A stretch of DNA of 64,000 nucleotides from JBBQXK01 sp038251625 (GCA_038251625.1 JBBSBE010000002.1:1-64000); one strand, 5' to 3'; positions 50,617 through 60,628 are shown, counted from the stretch's first letter. Numbers and translations: made by a program. The notes: generated by a model from the letters alone, not told the origin.

Positions 50617-51111
50617 ATGGCTTTTGTTGCCGATATCGCAGAAAGCTGGTGGCGCCCGTCCCGGGTTATGCGCCGCCATCTGCACCGGGGCAGATCCGAA
50701 CCCTTCGCATTCATGCTGCTGCTCGCCTTCCTGTTCATTGCCTTCGTGGCGCAGTGGCCATCTGCCGCCCGCGTCACCGCGCAGGAGCCTGATATTCCTG
50801 TCGCGCCGCAGCTGCTGGGGCGCGCTCTGGCGCTACTTGCCACCATCCCGGTCTGGTATCTGCTGGCCGCCGCCGGTCGATTGGCATCCCAAGCCTTTGG
50901 CGGCGTCGGAAACTGGTACACCGCGCGCATCAGTCTGTTCTGGGCACTGGATGCAGTGGCACCGCTCATGCTGCTGGCGGGGCTTGTCGCGGGGCTTATC
51001 GGCCCCGGGGTCCAGCTTTCGGCGGTGGGTCTGGTCACTTTCGTGGCCTTCATTGGGTTCTGGGTCGCCAACCTGCGCGAGGCTGAACGAGGACTGACCG
51101 AATGGACATGA
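50617..51111 (+). CDS. Yip1-like membrane protein A
   Basis: A 164-residue integral membrane protein with four hydrophobic segments (for example FAFMLLLAFLFIAFVAQW, GRALALLATIPVWYLLAAAG, ALDAVAPLMLLAGLVAGLIG). It matches the general YIP1 layout, but the match is weak. The ATG is one base past the sufD stop and its 3' end overlaps the next gene by 10 bases. The two Yip1-like genes sit between sufD and sufS in the same operon; their link to Fe-S assembly is not known. Confidence 0.78.
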   Translation: MAFVADIAESWWRPSRVMRRHLHRGRSEPFAFMLLLAFLFIAFVAQWPSAARVTAQEPDIPVAPQLLGRALALLATIPVWYLLAAAGRLASQAFGGVGNWYTARISLFWALDAVAPLMLLAGLVAGLIGPGVQLSAVGLVTFVAFIGFWVANLREAERGLTEWT

Positions 51112-51692
51112 CGCTGCCTGCCTTGCTGCGCCAGGCGCGCGAGACGTTGCAGGACCCGCGCGGCGGCGCCCGTGCGATCATGGCAATCGACCTGCCGACT
51201 GGCACGCGATGGGCCGCACTGTTGCTGATGGCCGTGGTTTCGGCGCTGCTGACCCATATGAGCATCTCGCTTTCCCCGCCCGACACGCGCGCGGAATTTG
51301 CGGTGGTGTTGGGAAATCCCTTGTTCATGGCGGCCTTGGAAGGCGGAGCGATGCTTTTGGGCGTTGTTGCCATTCATCGCATCGGGGCCGCGCGTGGCGG
51401 TACCGGGCATCTGCCAGAAGCGATCAGCCTGATGGTCTGGTTGCAGTTCATCCTGATGCTCTTGCAGGCCGCGCAACTGGTGGCACAGGTGATCCTGCCC
51501 CCGCTGGCCACGATCATCGGATTTCTGGGCGTGGGCATTTATTTCTATCTGCTCACGTATTTCGTGGCCGAACTGCATGGCTTCCGTTCGCTCCGCACCA
51601 CGTTTCTGGGGATCATCGCCACGATGCTGGCCATGGGCTTCGTGCTTGCGCTGATCCTCGGCCCCTTCATCCCTGCCGTTGTCGGAGTTTGA
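51102..51692 (+). CDS. Yip1-domain membrane protein B
   Basis: A 196-residue membrane protein with five hydrophobic segments and the Yip1-type stretch LPEAISLMVWLQFILMLLQA, then GFLGVGIYFYLLTYFVAELH. It starts within the previous gene and ends 3 bases before sufS. The N-terminal 30 residues are cytosolic and basic. The function is unknown; the coupling to sufD and sufS implies coordinated expression. Confidence 0.82.
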   Translation: MDMTLPALLRQARETLQDPRGGARAIMAIDLPTGTRWAALLLMAVVSALLTHMSISLSPPDTRAEFAVVLGNPLFMAALEGGAMLLGVVAIHRIGAARGGTGHLPEAISLMVWLQFILMLLQAAQLVAQVILPPLATIIGFLGVGIYFYLLTYFVAELHGFRSLRTTFLGIIATMLAMGFVLALILGPFIPAVVGV

Positions 51693-51695
51693 GCC

Positions 51696-52916
51696 ATGTA
51701 TGACGTCGCCCGCATCCGCGCCGATTTTCCGATCCTATCGCGCGAGGTGAACGGAAAGCCGCTGGTGTATCTCGATAACGGGGCCTCGGCGCAGAAACCG
51801 CGCGTGGTGATCGACGCAATGACAGAGGCGTATAGTCACGAATATGCCAACGTTCACCGTGGCCTGCACTACCTTTCAAATGTAGCGACCGAGCGTTATG
51901 AGGCCGTCCGAGGTATCGTCCGGCGCTTCCTCAACGCCCCCTCGGAAGATGAAATCGTTTTTACGACCGGCACCACCGAAGCCATCAACCTGATCAGCTA
52001 TGCCTGGGCCGCGCCGCGCTTTCAGCCGGGCGACGAGATTGTGCTGTCGATCATGGAGCATCACGCCAATATCGTGCCATGGCATTTCCTGCGGGAAAGG
52101 CAGGGGGTCGTTCTGAAATGGGTGGAATGCGACGCCAAGGGCGATCTTGACCCCCAGGCCTTGCTTGATGCCATCGGCCCGCGTACGCGATTGGTCGCGG
52201 TAACGCATATGTCCAACGTGCTGGGAACGGTCGTGGATGTTGCGGCCATCTGCAAGGGTGCGCGGGAGCGCGGGGTCCCGGTGCTTGTGGACGGCTCGCA
52301 AGGGGCAGTTCACATGCCCGTAGATGTGGCGGCCATGGGCTGCGATTTCTACGCCATTACGGGCCATAAGCTATATGGGCCAAGCGGTTCCGGTGCGATC
52401 TTCATCCGGCGCGAGAGAATGGCTGAGATGCGACCCTTCCTTGGCGGCGGCGACATGATCCGCGAAGTGACGCGCGATACCGTGACCTGGAACGACCCGC
52501 CGATGAAGTTCGAAGCGGGGACACCCGGCATCGTGCAGCAGATCGGGATGGGCGTGGCGCTGGAATACATGATGGACGCCGGGATGGACGCGATCGCGGC
52601 GCATGAACACCGGATCCGCGACTATGCGCGCGATCGCCTGTCGGGGCTTAACTGGCTGACTGTGCAGGGACAATCCGATACGAAGGGCGCGATTTTCTCG
52701 TTCACCCTCGACGGTGCCGCGCATGCGCATGACATCTCGACAGTGCTGGACAAGCGGGGGGTTGCGGTGCGGGCCGGCACGCATTGCGCAATGCCGCTTC
52801 TTGACTACCTTGGAACGGGGGCCACCTGCCGCGCCTCCTTTGGAATGTACAACACGGAAGCGGAAGTGGACGTGCTTGTCTCTGCGCTGGAGCTTTGCCA
52901 CGACCTTTTCGCCTGA
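51696..52916 (+). CDS. sufS: Cysteine desulfurase SufS
   Basis: A 406-residue class II desulfurase. VYLDNGASAQKPRVVIDAM and ATERYEAVRGIVRRFLNAP open the protein, PLP Lys is in AITGHKLYGPSG, and catalytic Cys364 is in RAGTHCAMPLLDYLG. SufS enzymes pass sulfur through SufE or SufU to SufBCD. Neither partner gene nor sufA or sufT is found after it; a tRNA gene follows instead. It is the last gene of the suf operon in this window. Confidence 0.96.
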   Translation: MYDVARIRADFPILSREVNGKPLVYLDNGASAQKPRVVIDAMTEAYSHEYANVHRGLHYLSNVATERYEAVRGIVRRFLNAPSEDEIVFTTGTTEAINLISYAWAAPRFQPGDEIVLSIMEHHANIVPWHFLRERQGVVLKWVECDAKGDLDPQALLDAIGPRTRLVAVTHMSNVLGTVVDVAAICKGARERGVPVLVDGSQGAVHMPVDVAAMGCDFYAITGHKLYGPSGSGAIFIRRERMAEMRPFLGGGDMIREVTRDTVTWNDPPMKFEAGTPGIVQQIGMGVALEYMMDAGMDAIAAHEHRIRDYARDRLSGLNWLTVQGQSDTKGAIFSFTLDGAAHAHDISTVLDKRGVAVRAGTHCAMPLLDYLGTGATCRASFGMYNTEAEVDVLVSALELCHDLFA

Positions 52917-52965
52917 CGATTTCTCGCGTTGCAGGGATGTGCGGCGCGGGCTATAGGGACGGCAG

Positions 52966-53042
<77 letters not shown>

Positions 53043-53196
53043 CCCACATCATTGCGACTGCGAAAGAAAATGTCCGTGAGCACGCTTCCTTGCGGCGCTT
53101 GGGTATTTCTTTGTGCAAAGGACATCGCTAATCTGCCGCGCACGTCAAACGATCGGCGGGCGACAGTGCCTGTCGGCAACCATGGGAGGAGTTTTG

Positions 53197-54285
<1,089 letters not shown>

Positions 54286-54310
54286 GAAGCGACCCTAGCA
54301 TCGCTATCGA

Positions 54311-54332
54311 CCCCCGGCCTTCGGGCCGGGGG
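54311..54332 (+). terminator. Strong UUCG hairpin between TRAP binding protein and permease genes
   Basis: CCCCCGGCC-TTCG-GGCCGGGGG: 9 perfect GC pairs and an extra-stable UUCG loop, 25 bases after the binding protein stop. No T tract follows. It probably acts as an mRNA 3' barrier or partial terminator so that the binding protein is made in excess. Confidence 0.7.
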
Positions 54333-54385
54333 CGTCTGTATGGCGCTGGCAAAAGAATCGGCGCGACGGCAAAAGGGGGGATCGG

Positions 54386-55303
54386 ATGCTCGACGGCATC
54401 GGTTGGTTTTTCGGCAATATTGGCTCTGCCTATCTTAACGTGCTGAGGGCCCTGACGCAGCCCGGCCTCTGGCTGGACTGGTCGAACTCCGAGGCGTTGG
54501 GCCGCTTTGTCTATTACGGCGCCTCGACAGAGTTCTTCTTCGTCGTCTTCACCGCCTTTCTGACGATCACTGTCGCCGGGATTTTCGCCAGCGGGTTCCT
54601 CTGGGCGATCGTGCGCGGAATGGAAGGGTTTGCCAACGGACTGGGGCGCATCGTGGCGTGGGTCGGTCTGATCATGGTGTTGCAGCAGATCGTGATCATC
54701 TTTCTGCAGCGCGTGTTCCGCGTCGCCTCCATCGAATTCGGGCCTTTTGCCCCGTTTGGCTATCCGCTACTTCCGGGCTTTTCGTTCGCCAAGGATCTGT
54801 CGTGGTGGTCGGAAGAGTTGAAGCTCTACAATGCCATGATCGTCTGTCTTTGCGTGACCTACACGTTCGTGCAGGGTGGCCACGTTCGGGTGGATCTGGT
54901 CTATTCTGCCGTGCGCTTCCGCGCGAAGAAGGCGATCGACATGTTCGGGTCGGTCTTCTTCATGATGCTGGGCTCGACACTTACATGGCTTTTCGCATGG
55001 CATTTCATGTGGCGCAGTCTGGTCACCCCCAAGGTATCGGCCTCTGAAAGCCTGGAAATGATCCTGCGCAAGGCCAAAATCATGCGCTGGAATGTGGAAA
55101 CCATCGGATTTTCCCCGAACGGTTTTGACGCATACTTCCTGTTCAAGTTTCTGATGCTGTCGTTCTGCGGGCTGGTGTTCCTGCACGGCTGCGCCTTCTT
55201 CTGGCGGTCGATGCTTGAATTCCGTGAAGGCCCCGCGAGTGAAGGCAAATACATCGACCGCGACGCCCCGGGCGACAGCGCCACCGAACTCCAGACACAT
55301 TAG
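54386..55303 (+). CDS. TRAP transporter small permease (DctQ type), long form
   Basis: A 305-residue membrane protein with more segments than the usual four-helix, 160-200 residue DctQ. The DctQ core is in the C-terminal two thirds (MIVCLCVTYTFVQGGHVRVD then FGSVFFMMLGSTLTWLFAWH). An added N-terminal section of about 130 residues has two further helices. This long form is typical of the mannitol/chloroaromatic-type TRAP group that includes Tak systems. The start ATG 54386 lies within ATCGGATGCTCG after AAAGGGGGG. Confidence 0.88.
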   Translation: MLDGIGWFFGNIGSAYLNVLRALTQPGLWLDWSNSEALGRFVYYGASTEFFFVVFTAFLTITVAGIFASGFLWAIVRGMEGFANGLGRIVAWVGLIMVLQQIVIIFLQRVFRVASIEFGPFAPFGYPLLPGFSFAKDLSWWSEELKLYNAMIVCLCVTYTFVQGGHVRVDLVYSAVRFRAKKAIDMFGSVFFMMLGSTLTWLFAWHFMWRSLVTPKVSASESLEMILRKAKIMRWNVETIGFSPNGFDAYFLFKFLMLSFCGLVFLHGCAFFWRSMLEFREGPASEGKYIDRDAPGDSATELQTH

Positions 55304-55312
55304 GATGCGTTG

Positions 55313-57676
55313 ATGATTTTTGGGTTGGACGGCGTCGAGATCGGGCTGATCATCACGTTCCTTTGCCTGATGGCGGGAATCCTGTCGGGCTTTCCGGTGG
55401 CTTTCGCGTTGGGCGGGGCGGGAATTTTTGCCTTTGCAATCATCGCATCGCTCGATTCTGCGGGGCTTTTGATCCATCAGGCGGTAGACACCGCATCGGA
55501 TGCGTATGGCGCCTTGATCGGGCAGGGCGTCCCCGCATTCGACATCACCACGTTCCGTTATCCAGACCTGCCTGTCGTGGCCGAACCGATCTTTCCCGGT
55601 GGCTGGGAACAGGCGATGGACCGCAATCTTTCCTTCATCGTCAACAGGATGAACGAACGGGTCATTGCTGGCGCGTCGATCGAGACGTTGCTGGCGGTCC
55701 TTATGTTCGTGATGATGGGAATCGTGCTGGAGCGGTCAAAGATCGCAAACGACCTCTTGACCACGATGGCGCGCGTATTTGGCCCCTTGCCGGGTGGTCT
55801 TGCCGTGTCGGTCGTTGTGGTTGGCGCGTTCCTTGCCGCCTCGACCGGGATCGTTGGCGCCACGGTGGTAACGATGGGCCTTCTATCGCTGCCCACGATG
55901 CTGCGGGCCGGTTACTCGCCACAACTGGCGACGGGCGTGATTGCGGCTTCGGGCACGTTGGGACAGATCATCCCACCTTCGGTCGTGATCGTGCTTCTGG
56001 GCACGATGGCGGGGGATCTTTATGCTGCGGGGCAGGAGATCAGGGCGCAGTCGGCGGGGTGTTCTGATGCGCTGACTTATCTGGGGCAGGCGGCCGTTGT
56101 GTCGGTCGGCACCCTTTTTCAGGCAGCGATCCTGCCGGGTTTGTTGCTCGCCTTCCTTTATGCGGCTTATGCATTCGGCTTTGCACTTGCCAATCCGTCA
56201 AAGGCGCCTGCCGTGATGCTGGAGGGCGCCACCGGGCAGATCATCACCCGGCGCGAGGCGACGACGTGGTTTCTGACCGTGCCCGTCGCATTGATCGGCG
56301 GGCTCTTGATCGCGGCACAGGTCAATCTGATCGGCCCGCAAGAGGTGATCGTCGACAGTTTCTCGGACGCAGGCCAGACTGCCAGCTTGCGCACAAACGT
56401 GTCCGACCGGTGCCGCGCCAGCATGATCGCATTGCACGGACAGGAAAAATGGGATGATGCCGTCGCACAGCAGGCGGCCATTCAGGCTGCGGGCGGCGTC
56501 CAGCAGTCGCAGGCACTGACGGCGGACGAAGTTACAACGGCGCGGGCGGTCATGGTGGCCTCACGGGCGCCGATAGGCACCGGCGTCGCCACGTTCTTCC
56601 TGCTGGCAGCGCTTGTGCTGACGACGGCGCGCGGTGTGGCGCCGATGGCAGACCATCGCCCGCTCTGGATCGGCCTTGGGGGCTGCCTTCTGGGCGTGGT
56701 GCTCGATGCCGCCCTGATTGGGCCGCTCATGACGTCCGGCACCTCCTTTCTGATCCTGCTCTTGCCGATCGCCATGGTGGTCGTGGGCGGATGGAAAGCC
56801 GCGGGCATGCTCGGGAGGAACGAACTGATCCGGGTCGTCTTCCCGCCGCTTGTGCTGGTCGTGGCCGTTCTGGGCTCGATCCTTGGCGGCATCACCAACC
56901 CCACACCTGCGGCCGCGCTTGGTGCAGGCGGCGCAATCCTGCTTGCGGCCTACCGCAAGCTCAAGGATCGCGGGCCTGAAGGCCGTCTCGGCGCAAGGAT
57001 CATCATCGGGTCGGCCTTTGCCATCGTCATCATGTTACTGATCGGCGGCAATTTCGACCTGCGCGTCGGCATCGGCGAAACCACGACCGAACAATGGATC
57101 GCCTTCGTCCTTGCACAGTTCACCTACAGCTTCGCGATGTTCGGCATCCTTTTTGCCTGCTGGGTGCTGTTCCGCGAGCGCGTGCTGACATCGGTGGTGC
57201 GCGAGACCGCAAAGATCACCTCGATGGTGTTCTCCATCCTCATTGGCAGCCAGATCCTGAATCTTGTGCTGATTTCGTTTGGGGGCGAACACTACATCCA
57301 GGCGTTCCTGCGCAGCTTCGACAACGAAGCCACGGCCTTCATCATCGTGATGATAATCCTCTTCATACTTGGCTTCTTTCTCGATTTCCTAGAGATCATC
57401 TACATCGTCGTGCCCATCGTGGGGCCGGTGATCTATGGCGGCACGATGGACCCGTCATGGGTCACCATCATGATCACGGTGAACCTGCAAACCTCGTTCC
57501 TGACGCCACCCTTCGGCTTTGCCCTCTTCTACCTTCGCGGCGTTGCGCCGCCTGAGGTGACGACAGGGCACATCTATCGCGGCATCATTCCATTCGTCGG
57601 GTTGCAGGTGGTGATGCTGGGGCTTTTGTGGGTCTTCCCGGACGTGGTGACAATCGTGCCGAACCTCCTGCGCTAG
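55313..57676 (+). CDS. TRAP transporter large permease (DctM type), extended
   Basis: A 787-residue protein, nearly twice the standard DctM length of about 430. It has some 15 or more hydrophobic segments. DctM motifs include LAASTGIVGATVVTMGLLSL then SGTLGQIIPPSVVIVLLG in the first half, and VNLQTSFLTPPFGFALFYLR near the end. Between them lie extra segments and a polar stretch of about 100 residues (about 330-435), likely outside the cytoplasm. ATG 55313 begins 9 bases after the dctQ stop. It uses the sodium gradient to import the ligand delivered by the binding protein. Confidence 0.9.
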   Translation: MIFGLDGVEIGLIITFLCLMAGILSGFPVAFALGGAGIFAFAIIASLDSAGLLIHQAVDTASDAYGALIGQGVPAFDITTFRYPDLPVVAEPIFPGGWEQAMDRNLSFIVNRMNERVIAGASIETLLAVLMFVMMGIVLERSKIANDLLTTMARVFGPLPGGLAVSVVVVGAFLAASTGIVGATVVTMGLLSLPTMLRAGYSPQLATGVIAASGTLGQIIPPSVVIVLLGTMAGDLYAAGQEIRAQSAGCSDALTYLGQAAVVSVGTLFQAAILPGLLLAFLYAAYAFGFALANPSKAPAVMLEGATGQIITRREATTWFLTVPVALIGGLLIAAQVNLIGPQEVIVDSFSDAGQTASLRTNVSDRCRASMIALHGQEKWDDAVAQQAAIQAAGGVQQSQALTADEVTTARAVMVASRAPIGTGVATFFLLAALVLTTARGVAPMADHRPLWIGLGGCLLGVVLDAALIGPLMTSGTSFLILLLPIAMVVVGGWKAAGMLGRNELIRVVFPPLVLVVAVLGSILGGITNPTPAAALGAGGAILLAAYRKLKDRGPEGRLGARIIIGSAFAIVIMLLIGGNFDLRVGIGETTTEQWIAFVLAQFTYSFAMFGILFACWVLFRERVLTSVVRETAKITSMVFSILIGSQILNLVLISFGGEHYIQAFLRSFDNEATAFIIVMIILFILGFFLDFLEIIYIVVPIVGPVIYGGTMDPSWVTIMITVNLQTSFLTPPFGFALFYLRGVAPPEVTTGHIYRGIIPFVGLQVVMLGLLWVFPDVVTIVPNLLR

Positions 57677-58056
57677 CGCAGTTGCAAGAGGTCCCACCGG
57701 TTGCCGAACGGATCGCGCCAGACGGCCACGATGCCATAGGGTTCGTGGCGCGGGTCTTCCTCGAACGTCACGCCGGCGGCCAGCATGGCGCGATGGTCGC
57801 GGTCGAAATCGTCGGTTTCAAGGAAAAATCCCACGCGGCCGCCGGTCTGGTTGCCGGTTGACGCGGCTTGCGCGGTGCCTTCCGCGCGCGCCAGTAAAAG
57901 TGCAGTGCCGCCGCCGGGTGGGGCCACGCGAACCCAGCGTTTCGTGCCCTGATCCACGTCCTGCAAAAGGTCAAACCCAAGCTGCCCAACGTAGAAGGCA
58001 ATCGCACTGTCGTAGTCGGGCACCACAAGTGCCACCGTCGCAATGCGGCGTGTCAC
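57673..58056 (-). CDS. VOC-superfamily (glyoxalase-like) protein
   Basis: A 127-residue vicinal-oxygen-chelate protein. ATVALVVPDYDSAIAFYVGQ at the start, GRVGFFLETDDFDRDHRAM in the middle and VAVWRDPFGNRWDLLQL at the end outline two beta-alpha-beta-beta-beta repeats. The start is GTG 58056, sharing 4 bases with the bpt stop, so the two are coupled. Its 3' end overlaps the convergent dctM gene by 4 bases. The metal and substrate are unknown. Confidence 0.86.
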   Translation of the reverse strand: MTRRIATVALVVPDYDSAIAFYVGQLGFDLLQDVDQGTKRWVRVAPPGGGTALLLARAEGTAQAASTGNQTGGRVGFFLETDDFDRDHRAMLAAGVTFEEDPRHEPYGIVAVWRDPFGNRWDLLQLR

Positions 58057-58907
58057 CCGGGGCTGCGGGCCGGATCGCGGGCGCTGCGCCCGTCGGGCAG
58101 GCTGATCCGGGCAACCTGTTCGGCAATGGGGTCGACCGACAGGGGGTGAAGTTCGGCACGGTGGTCGGCCGGATCCCCGATATCCTGCCAGCGTCCGCCC
58201 TTGTAGATCTCCAGCGCTGTGAAGCCCGCCTTGTACCCCATCTTGCGGCTGCCGGGCACCCAATAACCCAGATAGACGTACGGCAACCCGGCCTCGCGCG
58301 CGATATCCACATGATCGAGGATAAGCTGCGTGCCAAGGCTGCGTGCATTGAGCGCAGGATCGTAGAACGAATAGACCATGCTCAGCCCGTCATCGAACAC
58401 ATCCGTCAGGCAGACAGCCGCCAGCGGGCGCCCGGTCTCACCCGCCTCGGCAGGACGCGTGTATTCGATCACCCGGCTCCGGATCGGTGTTTCCTCGATC
58501 ATCGCGGCAAACTCGAAGATATCCATATCGGCCATGCCGCCAGTCGCGTGGCGATCATCGAGGTACCGGCGGAAGAGGGCGAACTGTTCTTCGGTGGCCC
58601 AGGGGCTGGTCGCGTTGCGCCGCAGGCTCGTATTCTTGCGAAGGATGCGCCGCTGTGTGCGCGAAGGTGCGAAATCGGCAACCCGGATGCGGGCGGACAG
58701 GCACGCCGAACATTCCGCGCAGGACGGGCGGTAAAGCACATTCTGGCTGCGCCGAAACCCCTGCTTCGACAGCGTGTCATTCAGTTTTTGCGCATGCTCG
58801 CCCTGCAGTGCGGTGAACAACTTCCGCTCCATCCGCCCCTCAAGATAGGGGCAGGGCTGGGGCGCCGTCACATAGAACTGCGGGGCGAGGGGAAGCGTGT
58901 GGCGCAT
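58053..58907 (-). CDS. bpt: Aspartate/glutamate leucyltransferase (N-degron tagging)
   Basis: A 284-residue Bpt/Ate-family enzyme. The N-terminal Cys motifs CPYLEG and CAECSACLSARIRV are present, and the GNAT-like C-terminal domain shows VYLGYWVPGSRKMGYKAGF. It adds leucine to proteins beginning with Asp or Glu, marking them for ClpAP through ClpS. Length is slightly above the usual 250-275 because of a C-terminal Arg/Pro/Asp tail. It is transcribed with the VOC gene. Confidence 0.93.
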   Translation of the reverse strand: MRHTLPLAPQFYVTAPQPCPYLEGRMERKLFTALQGEHAQKLNDTLSKQGFRRSQNVLYRPSCAECSACLSARIRVADFAPSRTQRRILRKNTSLRRNATSPWATEEQFALFRRYLDDRHATGGMADMDIFEFAAMIEETPIRSRVIEYTRPAEAGETGRPLAAVCLTDVFDDGLSMVYSFYDPALNARSLGTQLILDHVDIAREAGLPYVYLGYWVPGSRKMGYKAGFTALEIYKGGRWQDIGDPADHRAELHPLSVDPIAEQVARISLPDGRSARDPARSPG

Positions 58908-58990
58908 TGAGGAACCGGCTATGATCCGGCAAGACTAGCAAGGCCTTCGCCTGCCGCCAAGCGGGGTTTTGGCCCCAATCTCTTGGGGTG

Positions 58991-59434
58991 TCACACGCGG
59001 CCGGGTCTGTTGATCGCCGCCGTGCCAAGGAGGAGGTCTGGCAGGCCCTGTCCGCGCGGGGTGGTCAGCATCAGAACCATGGACGCCAGATGTGGCAGGA
59101 TGAAGGCCGCAGTGACCAAGAAGGCACCGGTATGAAGGACCGCATCAAGGGGCGAAAACCGCCCCCCATCGACCGCCCGCAACTCGATACCCATCAGCGC
59201 CATGCCGGGTGTCGCGGACCATGCGGACAGCGTGATCGCCCGATAGGCAAAGTTTATCACCAAATAAAGCGGCAAGAGGACGAAGAGGCCGATAAGTGCA
59301 GTCATCAGGACAACCACGAAGGCCAGAAACGCTGTCAGGACAGCATCGACCACCCATGCCATCGCGCGCTTGGTGGGCACGCCGGCGTAAAAGGCGGCGT
59401 GGCGGTCGGGATCGGGCAGCGCAGTGGAAAACAT
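58991..59434 (-). CDS. RDD-family membrane protein
   Basis: A 147-residue membrane protein with three hydrophobic segments. KRAMAWVVDAVLTAFLAFVV holds the Arg and Asp that name the RDD family, and SATPGMALMGIELRAVDGG is the family middle motif. The role is uncertain; some members are proposed ion exchangers. ATG 59434 matches the start of homology. An intrinsic-type hairpin separates it from the DUF2852 gene upstream on the same strand. Confidence 0.88.
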   Translation of the reverse strand: MFSTALPDPDRHAAFYAGVPTKRAMAWVVDAVLTAFLAFVVVLMTALIGLFVLLPLYLVINFAYRAITLSAWSATPGMALMGIELRAVDGGRFSPLDAVLHTGAFLVTAAFILPHLASMVLMLTTPRGQGLPDLLLGTAAINRPGRV

Positions 59435-59460
59435 CGGGATGCGTCCGTCTGATAAAGGGA

Positions 59461-59486
59461 GGCCGACCCCGCAAGTGGGGTCGGCC
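59461..59486 (-). terminator. Terminator after the DUF2852 gene
   Basis: A perfect 10-bp stem (GGCCGACCCC / GGGGTCGGCC) with a 6-base loop. On the minus strand it is followed by TCCCTTTATC, a moderate T-rich stretch. It lies 10 bases after the DUF2852 stop. Confidence 0.7.
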
Positions 59487-59496
59487 CGAGGCAGGA

Positions 59497-59964
59497 TCAA
59501 TAGCTGCCGGCGCGGGGGGGCTCAGTGCCGCCGATGTCGGCAGAGGCGCTATCGGCGGCCTTGTTGGCCTGCGCACGGTCATCCATGAACGCGTCGAATT
59601 CCTTCTTGTCCTTTGCGTCGCGCAGACGCTGAAGAAATGCCTCGAAGGCTTCCTGCTCGTCCTGCAGGCGGCGGATCGTCTCTTCCTTATAGGCGTCAAA
59701 GGCCGTGTTGCCGCTGGAACGCATCGCCCCGTGCATGGCAAGGTGGCTTTCGTGATGGCGGCGGTTGCTGCAGGAACGGCTGAACATGCGTTTGCTCCAG
59801 ATCATGTAGGCAAGAAGGCCAAGGCCGACAGGCCAGACGAAGACGAAACCAAGGATCATTGCGATGATCCATGCCGGGCGGCCACGGTCGTCAAGCCAGC
59901 CTTCGGCACGCCGGAACCAGTGGCCGACACCGCCAGTGGCGGAAGGTGAGTAAGCGGTGCTCAT
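59497..59964 (-). CDS. DUF2852 membrane protein
   Basis: A 155-residue protein. One or two membrane helices (WIIAMILGFVFVWPVGLGLL) are followed by a basic patch with two Cys-containing elements (SRSCSNRRHH), then a long charged helix likely to form a coiled coil (EETIRRLQDEQEAFEAFLQR). This matches the alphaproteobacterial DUF2852 family of unknown function. GGAGA precedes ATG 59964. Its own terminator follows. Confidence 0.87.
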   Translation of the reverse strand: MSTAYSPSATGGVGHWFRRAEGWLDDRGRPAWIIAMILGFVFVWPVGLGLLAYMIWSKRMFSRSCSNRRHHESHLAMHGAMRSSGNTAFDAYKEETIRRLQDEQEAFEAFLQRLRDAKDKKEFDAFMDDRAQANKAADSASADIGGTEPPRAGSY

Positions 59965-60055
59965 GGGGCGTTCTCCAGGGTTGATGTTTAGTGCTTTCAC
60001 ATCATCCAAGATCGGAAACGCTGAGGCACATATCAAGAGGGCATGTTAAACATTT

Positions 60056-60535
60056 TTACATCGCCCGTGGCGCGGTGAATTTTGCCAGTGTCGCGCCGGT
60101 GATCCGCAAAAGGATTGAGGGCCCGATGGGAAAGACATGGCGCGGAGTGCCAGCAGCGGCCCAGACGGTGCTGAAGTCCATCAGCCGCGGATCAAGCCAC
60201 ACAGGAAGGGGCGTCAGATGGCCGATGGGGGCCACACCACCAATCGCAAACCCCGTAACTCGTCGCACGACGGTTGCATCCGCACGGCCCAATGCTTCGC
60301 CCGCAATGTGGGATGCAGCGGCTGCATCCACCCGGTTTCCCCCTGCCGTCAGGAAAAGGTACAGTCGTTCATTGGCAGCAGCAAAGAGGATCGATTTGAC
60401 GATCTGATCAAGCGCGCACCCCACAGCAGCGGCGGCCTGTTCGGCAGTACGTGTCTCGGCGTCCATCTCCACCGGCGGGGCATCGACCCCCGCTGCGGCC
60501 AGGGCGGCTTTGACGCGGGCAAGGCTTTGGCTCAT
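60056..60535 (-). CDS. YbaK/EbsC-family aminoacyl-tRNA deacylase
   Basis: A 159-residue protein of the YbaK/ProX editing family. The catalytic Lys is in CALDQIVKSILF, the substrate pocket in GGNRVDAAAAS, and the glycine-rich GFAIGGVAPIGH is the family loop. These free-standing enzymes remove wrongly attached amino acids from tRNA. GGAGG precedes ATG 60535; the very long open frame above it is antisense to glnE and is not coding. Confidence 0.92.
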   Translation of the reverse strand: MSQSLARVKAALAAAGVDAPPVEMDAETRTAEQAAAAVGCALDQIVKSILFAAANERLYLFLTAGGNRVDAAAASHIAGEALGRADATVVRRVTGFAIGGVAPIGHLTPLPVWLDPRLMDFSTVWAAAGTPRHVFPIGPSILLRITGATLAKFTAPRAM

Positions 60536-60628
60536 CAGGGCACCTCCATCTCCGGGATCATCGGCGGGCGGACGTACGGCCGCAAGCGTGTGATTGACCG
60601 CACCACGCGGTACGCCCACTCTGCCGCC

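Noticed and set aside
53060..53150. Interrupted inverted repeat (ATGTCC and GGACAT with flanking AAAGAAA and TTTCTTT) between tRNA-Arg and the TRAP operon
   Set aside because: The arms are not in register over their full length and the loop is long, so no credible RNA structure or operator is supported.
60137..60628. N-terminal extension of the glnE frame
   Set aside because: This stretch is antisense to the YbaK-like gene and has no GlnE homology; ATG 60629 starts the family match.
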